Shown here: positions 55,560 through 64,000 of the stretch, in pieces
Position numbering within the stretch: the stretch's first letter is position 1
Layout: each line of letters opens with the position of its first letter
Assembly (NCBI RefSeq): GCF_003369565.1
Contig: NZ_PIOD01000011.1
Location: forward strand, 62,001-126,000
Length of the DNA stretch: 64,000 nt
Direction: 5' to 3'
DNA from: Oceanobacillus chungangensis
GTDB lineage: Bacteria > Bacillota > Bacilli > Bacillales > Amphibacillaceae
Made by a program: the position numbers and the translations under genes
Notes under the pieces: generated by a model
What the model was told of the DNA's origin: nothing
Databases searched by the model: none
What the model saw: only the letters and a program-made list of their open reading frames with translations

Positions 55560-56069
55560 TATATTCTCCTTCATATTACATACTCTTATAATGGTAACGA
55601 ATCTATTCGATAATTGCAATATATAGTTCTATCATAAAGCATAATTCGTTTGTTGGAAAGGAATTATACTTTATTTTTATGAGCAGCTTTTACTTACACA
55701 GGAATAATATCGATATAATTTTGTCGGTGTAAATTGAGAATTAGTTTACTCGCTATAGGCTCTCAGACCGTTCGCTCCAGAAATACACTACGCTTTCCGC
55801 GGGGAGCTGGTGAGCCAACTCGCAGGAGACTCCTTGTATTTCTTCCACTGGGATTGTGCGTTTGTTATTTTTTTATTATTTTCTTAATAAAATGTAACGG
55901 CATTACCTCTCTTAACACCGTTGAGTGTTGCTGTTGACAGGAGACTCCTGATGGAACAGCTAGAGCAGACGGAAAGCGACTGTCCGGAGTGGGAATCAAC
56001 TTTGTGCTTCTTAGTTCGCATTTTATCCGAACAGCCAGATGACCCATTATTAATAATATCATCATTAAA
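55560..56069. other. ymfI-ymfK gap carrying repeats; ymfJ absent
   Basis: B. subtilis has ymfJ here; I see no such gene. The gap carries the family 1 repeat copy at 55779 and, at about 55925-56010, another GC-richer piece (CAGGAGACTCCTGATGG; GCAGACGGAAAGCGACTG) that looks like part of a further repeat. Confidence 0.45.
55779..55843. repeat. Dispersed repeat family 1, copy 4 (short form)
   Basis: AGAAATACAC (55779-55788) at the left and TTGTATTTCT (55834-55843, one mismatch) at the right are inverted. The left core CGCTTTCCGCGGGGAGCTGG is conserved; the centre is shortened to a total of 65 bp. Confidence 0.75.
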
Positions 56070-56097
56070 ACGAAGGCTTAGCTAGGGCTGCCTTCGT
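56070..56097 (-). terminator. Terminator of ymfI
   Basis: ACGAAGGC and GCCTTCGT form an 8-bp stem followed by TTTAATG on the minus strand. Confidence 0.72.
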
Positions 56098-56124
56098 AAT
56101 TAATTTCTATTAATATCTATATGT

Positions 56125-56841
56125 TTACCAAGCACCTGTTACGCGAATGATTTCACCTTGAATATAGCTAGATTTGTCGTCCAATAAGAAGGATACAACA
56201 TGGGCTATCTCATCCGGTTTCCCTGCACGATTCATCGGAATCTCCGAAATTAATATTTCCTTTTCCTCTTCTGATAAATGTTGGTTCATTTTTGTCTCGA
56301 TGAACCCTGGGCTCACGGCATTGACAGATATCCCGCTTGGAGCAACTTCTTTTGCTAAAGCTTTAACAAAGCTATTTTGTGCACCCTTTACCGTGGAGTA
56401 AATTACTTCATAACTTGCCCCGACATCACCCCAGATGGAGCTAATTAAGATAATTTTTCCATACTTTTTATGGAGCATGCTCGGTAATAATGCTTTCGTT
56501 ATCAACCATGGTGCTTTTACATGTAATGTTAGCATTTCATCCATTGTCGCGTTTGACGTTTCGTGAAAAACACCATACTGTGCACGCCCGCTTGCAAATA
56601 CAATCATATCCACTGAAAACACAAGCTTCTTCAAAAAAATCTCTATCTCTAATTCATTGCTTAAATCTGCATGAATCGCGGTCAGAATCGAATTATTATT
56701 AAGCTTCTTTCTTAAATCACTTATGATTTCTTCATTTTTATTATAGTGCAGGATTAATTGGTGTCCATCCTCGGCAAGCCTCTCTGCGATGCTAATCCCA
56801 ATTTCACCACTTGCACCGATAATCAGTACATTTTTCCCCAT
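56125..56841 (-). CDS. ymfI: Short-chain dehydrogenase YmfI (EF-P modification type)
   Basis: 238 residues. The NAD(P) loop is LIIGASGEIGISIAERL, the active site LISSIWGDVGASYEVIYSTVK-type with Ser, Tyr and Lys in place, and SPGFIETKMNQHL follows. In B. subtilis YmfI reduces the 5-aminopentanone on elongation factor P to 5-aminopentanol. The order ymfF-ymfH-ymfI is conserved here, which supports the same role. The gene lies 9 bp after ymfH. Confidence 0.9.
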   Translation of the reverse strand: MGKNVLIIGASGEIGISIAERLAEDGHQLILHYNKNEEIISDLRKKLNNNSILTAIHADLSNELEIEIFLKKLVFSVDMIVFASGRAQYGVFHETSNATMDEMLTLHVKAPWLITKALLPSMLHKKYGKIILISSIWGDVGASYEVIYSTVKGAQNSFVKALAKEVAPSGISVNAVSPGFIETKMNQHLSEEEKEILISEIPMNRAGKPDEIAHVVSFLLDDKSSYIQGEIIRVTGAW

Positions 56842-56850
56842 AATTTCTCC

Positions 56851-58134
56851 TTACTTTGCAGCAATCGTACAAACTGCGAGGCGATCCTCTTCAATCCAGT
56901 TTCGAATAAAATCATTCGCATCATCTAGACTTAATGCTTGTATAGCCGGAATGACATTAAAGAAATCGATACCCATTGTATGATAATGGATATATTTATT
57001 TGCAATGAATTCAAGCGAATTCATTGACCGAAGCAATTGCCCTATTTTTTTCTTTTTCATTCGTGCAAATTCTTCTGATGTTAATGACTTTTTATTCGTT
57101 GAAAGTAGTAATTCCTTTACTTTTTCAGCAAAGTTTTCAGGCTGATCAGTATTCGTACCTATCAATGTATACCCAAAGTTCTTTTCTAACGTTGTTTCAA
57201 AATAAAAACTAGCATCAATTAACCCAGCTTGATATAACTCTTGATAGAAGGATGAGCCTTTCGAAAAGTAATGATCAACAACCATAGCCTGCAGCAAATC
57301 TTTTTGGAGAAATGCTTCACTACTTAACGCAGTTGTAGATTCCTTAATACCAATGGTACATTTCGGAATCGACACAGGCATAATCAGTTTATTTTCTTTC
57401 ATTGCTACTTCTTTTGGTTCTTCCGGAAAATCTCTCTCAAGCTGTTCCATTTTTGTAAATGTCTTTTCTGCTTGATTAGCTTTGATAAGCTTCATCATTT
57501 TTTCAGCATCAAAGTTTCCTGCAATAAACAATGTCATATTTTCTGGATGGTAGAATGTGTTGTAGCATGTATACAAATCGTCCTTCGTAATATCCGTAAT
57601 TGATTCAACTGTTCCAGCGATATCAATATTTACGGGGTGACTTTTAAACATACTCTTGATTGTTCCCATAAACGATTGCCAATCCGCCTGGTCATCGTAC
57701 ATTTTGATTTCTTGGCCGATAATCCCTTTTTCTTTCTCAACAGAGCTTTTCGAAAAGTATGGTTCCTGAACAAAGTTAATTAAAGTCTGAACATTTTCTT
57801 CTATATTACTCGTCGCCGAAAACAAATATGCTGTTTTTGTAAACGATGTATAAGCATTCGCTGAGGCTCCTTGTTTACCAAAATCAGCAAAAACATCATG
57901 ATCTTCTTTTTCAAATAATTTATGTTCTAAGAAATGGGCAACACCTTCTGGAACGGTTACCATCTCTTGCTGCCCAATAGGAACGAACCGTTGATCAATT
58001 GAGCCATAATCCGTAGAAAAAATTCCATAGGTTTTTGCCATTTCTGTTTTAGGTAATAAGTATACGGTTAATCCATTATCGAGTTTCTCTGAAAAAATCG
58101 TCTCAGCAATATCTTGGTGTACTGCTTTATTCAT
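56851..58134 (-). CDS. ymfH: M16 family peptidase YmfH (catalytic partner)
   Basis: 427 residues. The zinc motif HXXEH is VAHFLEHKLFEKED near residue 70, with the second glutamate region downstream (EKEKGIIGQEIKMYDD). This subunit should be catalytically competent. It overlaps ymfF by 8 bp and lies 9 bp before ymfI, so the three genes form one unit. The substrate is not known. Confidence 0.9.
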   Translation of the reverse strand: MNKAVHQDIAETIFSEKLDNGLTVYLLPKTEMAKTYGIFSTDYGSIDQRFVPIGQQEMVTVPEGVAHFLEHKLFEKEDHDVFADFGKQGASANAYTSFTKTAYLFSATSNIEENVQTLINFVQEPYFSKSSVEKEKGIIGQEIKMYDDQADWQSFMGTIKSMFKSHPVNIDIAGTVESITDITKDDLYTCYNTFYHPENMTLFIAGNFDAEKMMKLIKANQAEKTFTKMEQLERDFPEEPKEVAMKENKLIMPVSIPKCTIGIKESTTALSSEAFLQKDLLQAMVVDHYFSKGSSFYQELYQAGLIDASFYFETTLEKNFGYTLIGTNTDQPENFAEKVKELLLSTNKKSLTSEEFARMKKKKIGQLLRSMNSLEFIANKYIHYHTMGIDFFNVIPAIQALSLDDANDFIRNWIEEDRLAVCTIAAK

Positions 58135-59416
58135 TCGTTTGTCCTCCTTTACTTGTTAGTAGATAAACAGTGTCCTCTTCAATTTTATTAGCAAGCATCG
58201 TCACTTGCTCCTTCGTCACCTGCTTGATATTAGCAATTAATTGCTCTGGAGTAATTATTCTATCACCGATTACTTGCTGATATAATAACTCGATCAATCC
58301 TTGTGAATGGTCCATCGTTTCGAGTAACTGATTAATAATTAATTCCTTCGTTTCCTGTAAATCCGTTTCAGTGTAATCTCCTTTTTTCATTGCTTCCATT
58401 TGTAGCTGGATTATATCCCTCGCCTTCTCATAATCCTCTGGGGCAATCCCGCTAAAAACAAATAGCAGACCTTTGTGGCTTTCGATTCGAGAAGATGCAT
58501 AATATGCAAGACTATTTTTCTCCCTTACATTAATAAATAACTTCGAATTCGGAAATCCACCAAATATCCCATTAAATACTTGTAATGCAGCATAATCCTC
58601 ATCTTTGAATGTCGTATTGGTTCGATAACCAATATGTAGTTTGGCTTGTTGAATATCTTCTGATTCGATAACTTCTTTCGCTTGAATGTCCTTGATAGGG
58701 TCATTGCTTTCATTTTCAGACCAAACGTGATTACCCTTACGCTCGAACAGTGATGCGATTTTCGTACTCATTTCATCCTCATCAAAATCCCCTAATACAT
58801 AAATATCAAGGCTATCCTCTTCTAATAGTGTCTGATAATATCCATAGAGGTTTACTGCAGTTATCGCTTGTAAATCTTCTTCATACCCGTGTGCATGCAG
58901 CTCGTATGCTTCGCCCTCACACATCGCATCAATTAATCTCATATTTGCATAGTTCATCTTATCATCTTTTACCGCTTGGATCCGACTCTTCAGTGTATTC
59001 TTTTCACGGCTTACAATCTCCTCATTAAAAGAATTATTAGAGATATTTGGATCCAGTAATAACTCACTAAATAAGCTTATTCCATCATCAATAATTGCTG
59101 TCTCTTCTGGAATAAATTTAGGGTTTGCAAGCTCCAAGCGAATGCTAATAATATGATTATTCCCTTTTTTTGATCCATCAACAGAAAGAACTGCACCATA
59201 TAAATCATCTAATTTTAATTGCAGCTCTTGCTTGCTGGGATAACGTTTAGAACCTTGGTTTAATATATATGGAAGTAATGCCCGTTTTGTTATCGTTTCT
59301 CGATTCAAAGGAGCCCTTAATTTAGCAACAATGTTTAGTGTTTTATATTTTTTACTTTGGATAAAATGTAACTGTAATCCATTTACATTTCTACGTTTTT
59401 CTTCTATAGGTAACAT
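58127..59416 (-). CDS. ymfF: M16-like protein YmfF (non-catalytic partner)
   Basis: 429 residues with the M16 fold but no HXXEH: where it should be, LLPYILNQGSKRYPSKQELQ lacks the metal ligands. The C-terminal half has SKLFINVREKNSLAYYASSR, the R/Y pair that clamps substrate in M16 partners. So YmfF and YmfH probably form a heterodimer with one active half, like AlbF/AlbE and mitochondrial processing peptidase. I use ATG at 59416 with GGGAGGAAAG upstream. Confidence 0.9.
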   Translation of the reverse strand: MLPIEEKRRNVNGLQLHFIQSKKYKTLNIVAKLRAPLNRETITKRALLPYILNQGSKRYPSKQELQLKLDDLYGAVLSVDGSKKGNNHIISIRLELANPKFIPEETAIIDDGISLFSELLLDPNISNNSFNEEIVSREKNTLKSRIQAVKDDKMNYANMRLIDAMCEGEAYELHAHGYEEDLQAITAVNLYGYYQTLLEEDSLDIYVLGDFDEDEMSTKIASLFERKGNHVWSENESNDPIKDIQAKEVIESEDIQQAKLHIGYRTNTTFKDEDYAALQVFNGIFGGFPNSKLFINVREKNSLAYYASSRIESHKGLLFVFSGIAPEDYEKARDIIQLQMEAMKKGDYTETDLQETKELIINQLLETMDHSQGLIELLYQQVIGDRIITPEQLIANIKQVTKEQVTMLANKIEEDTVYLLTSKGGQTNE

Positions 59417-59661
59417 GTACTTTCCTCCCAGCATTCATTTATATTCCTATTCTGCACAATTTTACCAACTGTCATCCATTATACGGTTAGAAAACTTTGT
59501 TGTCACCAAGATTTTCAGGGACAATTTTAGGGGAAGTTCGTTCGGTTAACAACTAGGGCGTCCTGGGACTGCGATTACTCGCACCACCCCAAAACCTTTA
59601 AACCTGTAGGCCCCGCTTTTGTAGTAAGAAAGGTATTATATTTTCTTAACTCCCCCAAAAA
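59417..59661. other. Region upstream of ymfF with a partial family 2 repeat
   Basis: No gene. It holds the ymfF promoter side and, at 59616-59652, AGTAAGAAAGGTATTATATT followed by TTCTTAACT, which resembles the first stem-loop of the family 2 repeat. A GC-richer stretch (GGCGTCCTGGGACTGCG) adjoins it. Confidence 0.4.
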
Positions 59662-59693
59662 ACAGACCTGCCATGTTTAAATGACAGGTCTGT
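59662..59693 (-). terminator. Terminator of nupQ
   Basis: ACAGACCTG and CAGGTCTGT form a 9-bp stem with further pairing; TTTTTTGGG follows on the minus strand. Confidence 0.85.
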
Positions 59694-59701
59694 AATTATA
59701 G

Positions 59702-60655
59702 TTATCGATTACCTTTAATATAAGGAATTCCACTTGCTTTTGGTGCCTCAGCACGACCGATGAATCCTGCTAAAGCAAGGATAGTTAATACATATGGAGC
59801 TATTAGTAAGTATACTTGCGGTACATCTGCAAGTAATGGAACTCCCGCACTTACAACACTTAAGCTTTGTGCTAATCCGAAGAAAAGTGCTGCTCCCATT
59901 GCACCTAGCGGATGCCATTTACCAAAAATAACCGCAGCCAACGCCATAAAACCTTGCCCAACAATCGTAGAATGTGAGAAGTTAGACACAATAGTTAAGG
60001 CGAATACAGAACCACCTAGACCTCCGAGTGCACCAGAGAGAATAACACCAATATAACGCATTTTATACACGTTTATACCATTCGTATCTGCTGCCATTGG
60101 ATGCTCTCCAACTGCTCTTAGACGTAGACCAAATGAAGTTTTATAAAGAACATACCAAGCAATAAACGCTATAATGATTGCTAGATAGGATGTTACATAC
60201 ACACCTTGAAAAAAGATTGGGCCAATGATTGGAATTTCAGAAAGTAATGGGATGTCTGTAGTATAGAACGGTTGTTGAACCATATCTGTTTGTCCTTTTC
60301 CATACCATAATTTTGTCAAATATACTCCTAATCCCAACGCAAGCATATTAATAGCCACACCACTAATCGTTTGATCCGATCGAAATGTAATCGATGCAAC
60401 TGCATGGACTATCGAGAAGATTGCACCAACTACTGTTGCTGCTATAATTGAAACCCAAGGAGTCCAAGCCCCTAATACATCAGCAAACGTTAAGTTAAAT
60501 ACAATTCCTACAAAAGCACCCATAACCATTAATCCTTCTAGACCAATGTTGACTACACCAGAACGCTCACTAAATACTCCACCTAGTGCAGTAAATATAA
60601 GAGGAGCAGAATAAAATAATGCAGTCGGTACTATTGATTGCAAAATATCAAACAT
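59702..60655 (-). CDS. nupQ: Nucleoside ABC transporter permease (NupQ-like)
   Basis: 317 residues with about nine membrane segments. VFSERSGVVNIGLEGLMVMG is the family signature of branched-chain/nucleoside permeases, and LRAVGEHPMAADTNGINVYK contains the cytoplasmic coupling loop. The ATG follows the nupP stop immediately (TAAATG). Together with NupP, the NupO ATPase and the BMP-type binding protein it forms a guanosine/nucleoside importer; in B. subtilis nupNOPQ is CodY-regulated. Confidence 0.92.
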   Translation of the reverse strand: MFDILQSIVPTALFYSAPLIFTALGGVFSERSGVVNIGLEGLMVMGAFVGIVFNLTFADVLGAWTPWVSIIAATVVGAIFSIVHAVASITFRSDQTISGVAINMLALGLGVYLTKLWYGKGQTDMVQQPFYTTDIPLLSEIPIIGPIFFQGVYVTSYLAIIIAFIAWYVLYKTSFGLRLRAVGEHPMAADTNGINVYKMRYIGVILSGALGGLGGSVFALTIVSNFSHSTIVGQGFMALAAVIFGKWHPLGAMGAALFFGLAQSLSVVSAGVPLLADVPQVYLLIAPYVLTILALAGFIGRAEAPKASGIPYIKGNR

Positions 60656-61702
60656 TTATTTCTCCCCCTTTTTAAAACGAAGTAATGCCCAACGAATAAT
60701 ATAACTTGATGCAACAAAGAAAATAATTAAAGCTATAATAATATCAACTAATTCTGTAGGCACACCTGCACCAGTTGGCATTTCGCCAGCACCTTCTTTT
60801 AATGCTCCAAATAAGAAAGCGGCAAACACCACAGCAAATGGATTATTCGCACCTAGTAATGCGACCGCAATCCCATCAAAACCGATATTAATATTTCCAG
60901 ACATAACAGAAATGGTACCATATGTACCTAAACCTTCCATTGCTCCTGCTAAACCTGCAAACCCACCAGAAATAACCATAGTCAGTACAATATTCTTACT
61001 AACATTCATACCAGCATACTTAGAGGCATGCTTGTTATATCCAACAGCTTTCAATTCATAACCTAATGTTGTTCTTTCAATAATAAACCACATGATAACA
61101 GCTGCAAATAATGCAATTAAAATTCCATAATGCATTCTTGAGTAAAAGGTTATACTTTGTAACCAAGGTGATGCAAGTGATGCAGTAGCAGAAATAGGCT
61201 CAGTAGTTGTTGCACCATCTGTTAATACACTACGAATAATTTCATTCGCACTGAATAGTGCAATATAGTTCATCATAATCGTTACGATAACTTCATGTAC
61301 ACCTAACTTTGCTTTTAAAATTCCTGGAACAAATGACCAAAGTGCACCAGCAGCCACTGAAGCTAGGATTGCTAATGGTAAATGGATAATCATTGGCGCA
61401 TCAACAGCCAGTCCAACCCATATCGCTGCAAGCCAGCCGACAATTACTTGTCCCTCAGCACCAATATTAAATAGACCGGACCTAAAGGCAAAGGCAATCG
61501 AAAGACCAGTCAATATATATGGTGTCGTACGTCTTACCGTTTCACCTATTGTGTATGAGTCTCCGAAAGCACCGTTCCAAAGTGCGGTATATCCCACAAT
61601 TGGATTATAACCCGATACAAGCATAATAATTGCTCCAGCGATTAAACCAAGTATTACTGAAATGATTGGTATTAAAAATGTAATTAATCGTTTATTTGCC
61701 AT
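60656..61702 (-). CDS. nupP: Nucleoside ABC transporter permease (NupP-like)
   Basis: 348 residues with about eight to ten membrane segments. FRSGLFNIGAEGQVIVGWLA and ELKAVGYNKHASKYAGMN correspond to the signature and coupling loops of its partner. The start is uncertain: ATG at 61702 (MANKRLITFLIP) with GGTGA upstream, or an ATG six codons earlier. Either overlaps the 3' end of nupO, so translation is coupled. Confidence 0.91.
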   Translation of the reverse strand: MANKRLITFLIPIISVILGLIAGAIIMLVSGYNPIVGYTALWNGAFGDSYTIGETVRRTTPYILTGLSIAFAFRSGLFNIGAEGQVIVGWLAAIWVGLAVDAPMIIHLPLAILASVAAGALWSFVPGILKAKLGVHEVIVTIMMNYIALFSANEIIRSVLTDGATTTEPISATASLASPWLQSITFYSRMHYGILIALFAAVIMWFIIERTTLGYELKAVGYNKHASKYAGMNVSKNIVLTMVISGGFAGLAGAMEGLGTYGTISVMSGNINIGFDGIAVALLGANNPFAVVFAAFLFGALKEGAGEMPTGAGVPTELVDIIIALIIFFVASSYIIRWALLRFKKGEK

Positions 61703-63230
61703 TTGCTTCACCCATCCCATTTACCTTACTACCTGCCATTAGCATGCCTAGCTCTTGCTCATTCGTTTCTTCGGGATTCACAATGGCAACTACCTTACCA
61801 TCAAACATGACAGCAATTCGATCACTCACATTTAAAATTTCATCCAATTCAAACGAAACAAGTAGAACGGCTTTTCCTTTGTCACGCTCTTCAATCAATT
61901 TTTTATGAATAAATTCTATTGCTCCAACATCAAGCCCTCTTGTTGGCTGTGCTGCGATTAATAAATCAGGTGAACGGTCTACTTCCCGACCGATAATCGC
62001 TTTTTGCTGATTTCCACCAGATAATGCCCGGGCTTTTGTATAAACACTTGGTGTCCGAACATCGTACTCTTTAATTAATTGTTCAGCTTTATTAAATATC
62101 TCTTTATAGTTTAGTATTTTTACTTTTGAATAAGGCTTTTTATAATATGTTTGTAAAACAATATTTTCACCAATCGAATAGTCTAGCACAAGCCCGAAAC
62201 GATGTCTGTCCTCTGGAATATGTCCGACACCACTTTCCGTTATTTTTCTTGGTGATAGATTGGTAATATCTTTATTATTTAATTTGATTACTCCAGATCT
62301 TGCTTTCCTTAAACCTGTAATTGACTCAATCAACTCGGACTGACCATTCCCATCGACACCAGCGATTCCAACAATTTCACCTGCACGAATATTAAGATCT
62401 AATCCCTTTACAAGATCTACCTTCCGAGAATCCTTTACATATAAATTCTCAATTTCAAGGACATTCTCCTTTGGTTCAGCAACCTTTTTCTCTGTTTTAA
62501 AGTTAACCTCTCTGCCTACCATTAAGGAAGCTAGCTCGATTGGATTTGTTTCAGCTACTTTAACCGTTCCAATTCCTTTACCTTTTCGTATAATCGTGCA
62601 TGTATCACATACTTCCATTATTTCTTTTAATTTATGCGTGATTAAGATGATAGATTTCCCTTCACGTGTTAGAGATTTTAGTATTTCTATTAACTCTTTT
62701 ATCTCTTGAGGTGTTAAAACTGCTGTAGGTTCGTCAAAAATAAGAACCTCTGCACCACGATAAAGCGTTTTTAGAATTTCAACACGCTGCTGCATCCCAA
62801 CTGAAATATCACTTATTTTCGCATCTGGATCCACTCTCAATCCATAGCGATCGGAAAGCTCTTGAATTTCTTTTCTAGCTTTATCAATATCAATCGTACC
62901 AGTTTTCTTTCTCGGCTCCTTGCCTAGAACAATATTTTGCGTTACGGTGAACGATTCAACTAGCATAAAGTGTTGATGCACCATACCAATCCCAAGATCA
63001 TTCGCTTTATTCGGGCTCGTAATATTTTCTTTCTTGCCATTAACGCGAATTTCGCCCTTTTCAGGCTGGTATAAACCGAATAACACGTTCATTAATGTCG
63101 ATTTCCCCGCTCCATTTTCACCCAATAAAGCGTGAATTTCACCTTTTTTTAATTGAATCGTAATGTTATCATTTGCAATGATACCAGGGAATTCTTTACG
63201 GATGTTTAACATTTCAATCACGTACTCCAC
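61692..63230 (-). CDS. nupO: Nucleoside ABC transporter ATP-binding protein (NupO-like)
   Basis: 512 residues with two ABC modules: GENGAGKSTLMNVLFG and GMVHQHFMLV in the first, VGMQQRVEILKTLYRG as its signature, then GVDGNGQSELIESITG and LSGGNQQKAIIGRE in the second. One signature (VGMQQ) deviates from LSGGQ, as in this family. The start is GTG at 63230 (MEYVIEMLNIRKEFPG), since the longer frame begins with a GTG inside the ribosome binding site AGAGGTGAAC. Confidence 0.93.
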   Translation of the reverse strand: MEYVIEMLNIRKEFPGIIANDNITIQLKKGEIHALLGENGAGKSTLMNVLFGLYQPEKGEIRVNGKKENITSPNKANDLGIGMVHQHFMLVESFTVTQNIVLGKEPRKKTGTIDIDKARKEIQELSDRYGLRVDPDAKISDISVGMQQRVEILKTLYRGAEVLIFDEPTAVLTPQEIKELIEILKSLTREGKSIILITHKLKEIMEVCDTCTIIRKGKGIGTVKVAETNPIELASLMVGREVNFKTEKKVAEPKENVLEIENLYVKDSRKVDLVKGLDLNIRAGEIVGIAGVDGNGQSELIESITGLRKARSGVIKLNNKDITNLSPRKITESGVGHIPEDRHRFGLVLDYSIGENIVLQTYYKKPYSKVKILNYKEIFNKAEQLIKEYDVRTPSVYTKARALSGGNQQKAIIGREVDRSPDLLIAAQPTRGLDVGAIEFIHKKLIEERDKGKAVLLVSFELDEILNVSDRIAVMFDGKVVAIVNPEETNEQELGMLMAGSKVNGMGEANGK

Positions 63231-63427
63231 AGCGTTCACCTCTATTAAAATATGAATATTTTTTAGTTATCAAGAAAGTATAAAAACTATCTGACTCTAC
63301 ATATACCATAAGGCTTTTTAAAACCTTACTGTCTAATGATTTTACTAGCAAAATCACCAAATAAAAAAGGCTAATCATTAACTCTTTTTTATTTGAAGAT
63401 TTTAACCTACAGCACAAATCATGAGAG

Positions 63428-63452
63428 AAGAAGGCTGCTTTTTCAGCCTTCT
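63428..63452 (-). terminator. Hairpin after the binding-protein gene
   Basis: GAAGAAGGCT and AGCCTTCTTC form a strong stem in the gap before nupO. There is little T-run, so it may limit rather than stop read-through and keep the binding protein in excess over the membrane parts. Confidence 0.6.
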
Positions 63453-63463
63453 TCCATCATAAA

Positions 63464-64000
63464 TTAAAGTGATTCCTCAAATGCTTCTAATTCTTCTCGT
63501 GTTTTAGGAACTTCTACTTCACCGTTAAGAATTTTCTCTTGCCATTCATCAACTGATTTAATGATATCTTCTGTCATTGCTTCTTCATTTGTTGTTGTAA
63601 CAGCAATTCCATCTTCTTCAATGCCGAATTCTAATTTCTCTCCACCAGGGAATTTACCGTCTTTCGCAAGATTAGCAAGTTCTTTTACTGCAACATCCAC
63701 ACGTTTAACCATAGATGTCAATGTAACATTATTATCACCAATTTGCCCTTCCTCATGCTGGTCACGGTCAACACCGATTACCCATATTTGACGCTCTGGA
63801 TCATTTTGCTTAATATCTTTTGCTTGGTTAAATACTCCGTTACCAGTACCACCTGCAGCATGATAGATTACATCAATTCCGTTATCGTACATGTTTGAAG
63901 CAATTAATTTACCCTTCGCAGCATCACTAAAATGTTCTGCATATTGTACATCGACTGTGATATCAGGATTAACAGATTTAGCACCAGCAATAAAACCTGC
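63464..64000 (-). CDS. nupN: BMP-family nucleoside-binding lipoprotein, C-terminal part, cut by window edge
   Basis: 178 residues of the C-terminal side are visible, in frame through the window edge (AGFIAGAKSVNPDITVDVQY at the edge). DAAKGKLIASNMYDNGIDVI, GIDVIYHAAGGTGNGVF, VIGVDRDQHEEGQIG and TLTSMVKRVDVAVKELA match BmpA/PnrA-type periplasmic-binding proteins of nucleoside importers. The signal peptide and lipobox lie outside. It precedes nupO by 233 bp including a hairpin. Confidence 0.9.
   Translation of the reverse strand, partial: AGFIAGAKSVNPDITVDVQYAEHFSDAAKGKLIASNMYDNGIDVIYHAAGGTGNGVFNQAKDIKQNDPERQIWVIGVDRDQHEEGQIGDNNVTLTSMVKRVDVAVKELANLAKDGKFPGGEKLEFGIEEDGIAVTTTNEEAMTEDIIKSVDEWQEKILNGEVEVPKTREELEAFEESL

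Noticed and set aside
63214-63417. 67-codon frame between the binding-protein gene and nupO
   Set aside because: It overlaps the nupO start region, has no ribosome binding site, and the codon use does not look coding.

Overview
The window is an AT-rich stretch of a low-GC, endospore-forming member of the Bacillaceae. Gene order and protein sequences run parallel to two blocks of the Bacillus subtilis chromosome: the parE-parC / plsY / citB / ccdA / lexA / glnR-glnA block, and the hfq-mutL-mutS-cotE / miaB / recA / pgsA / ymf block, plus yng and nup genes. The spore genes (cotE, spoVS, spoVK, tlp, the sirA homologue, a KinA/KinE-type kinase), the short dispersed GC-richer repeats and the protein sequences suggest Oceanobacillus or a close relative; the genus is an inference. 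Nearly all genes lie on the minus strand. The plus-strand exceptions are plsY, yidD, the yneK-like gene, lexA and one small unknown gene.

Layout. 1-431: start of a cysteine synthase gene, cut by the window edge. 812-5319: stand-alone 5'-3' exonuclease and a double dynamin. 5944-9873: yng-type acyl-CoA catabolic operon whose biotin carboxylase gene has collapsed to a 0.2-kb relic. 10118-14530: topoisomerase IV. 15024-21825: yneT, plsY, yidD, yneQ, yneP, tlp, an FbpB-type micro-gene, a thioredoxin-like lipoprotein candidate and aconitase. 22212-28741: histidine kinase, yneK, ccdC-yneI-ccdA, a 1-kb decayed stretch, yneF, sirA, ynzC, yneB and a 31-residue membrane peptide gene. 28908-35423: lexA, glnA-glnR, ynbB, hflX, spoVK. 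35536-42851: hfq, miaA, dps, mutL, mutS, cotE. 42852-45004: decayed accessory DNA with two small genes. 45005-53714: ricA, miaB, spoVS, ymdB, rny, recA, cinA, pgsA. 53845-59416: rodZ, ymfK, ymfI, ymfH, ymfF. 59702-64000: nucleoside ABC importer genes.

How the parts work together. A LexA/SOS circuit runs through the window. lexA faces a divergent operon (membrane micropeptide, resolvase yneB, ynzC) across three LexA boxes, and LexA-like boxes also precede recA and parE. In B. subtilis the division inhibitor gene yneA sits between lexA and yneB; here that place is held by a 31-codon single-pass membrane peptide with an excellent ribosome binding site and a near-consensus SOS promoter. This is the best candidate for an undescribed function. 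Nitrogen control (GlnR box at glnR-glnA) and TCA control (CcpC dyad at aconitase) are also visible.

Gene loss is the other theme. The yngH, ymfJ, tkt and tdh/kbl positions known from B. subtilis are empty or reduced to relics, and several of these gaps now hold dispersed repeats. I saw no tRNA, rRNA, CRISPR array, prophage or intact insertion sequence.
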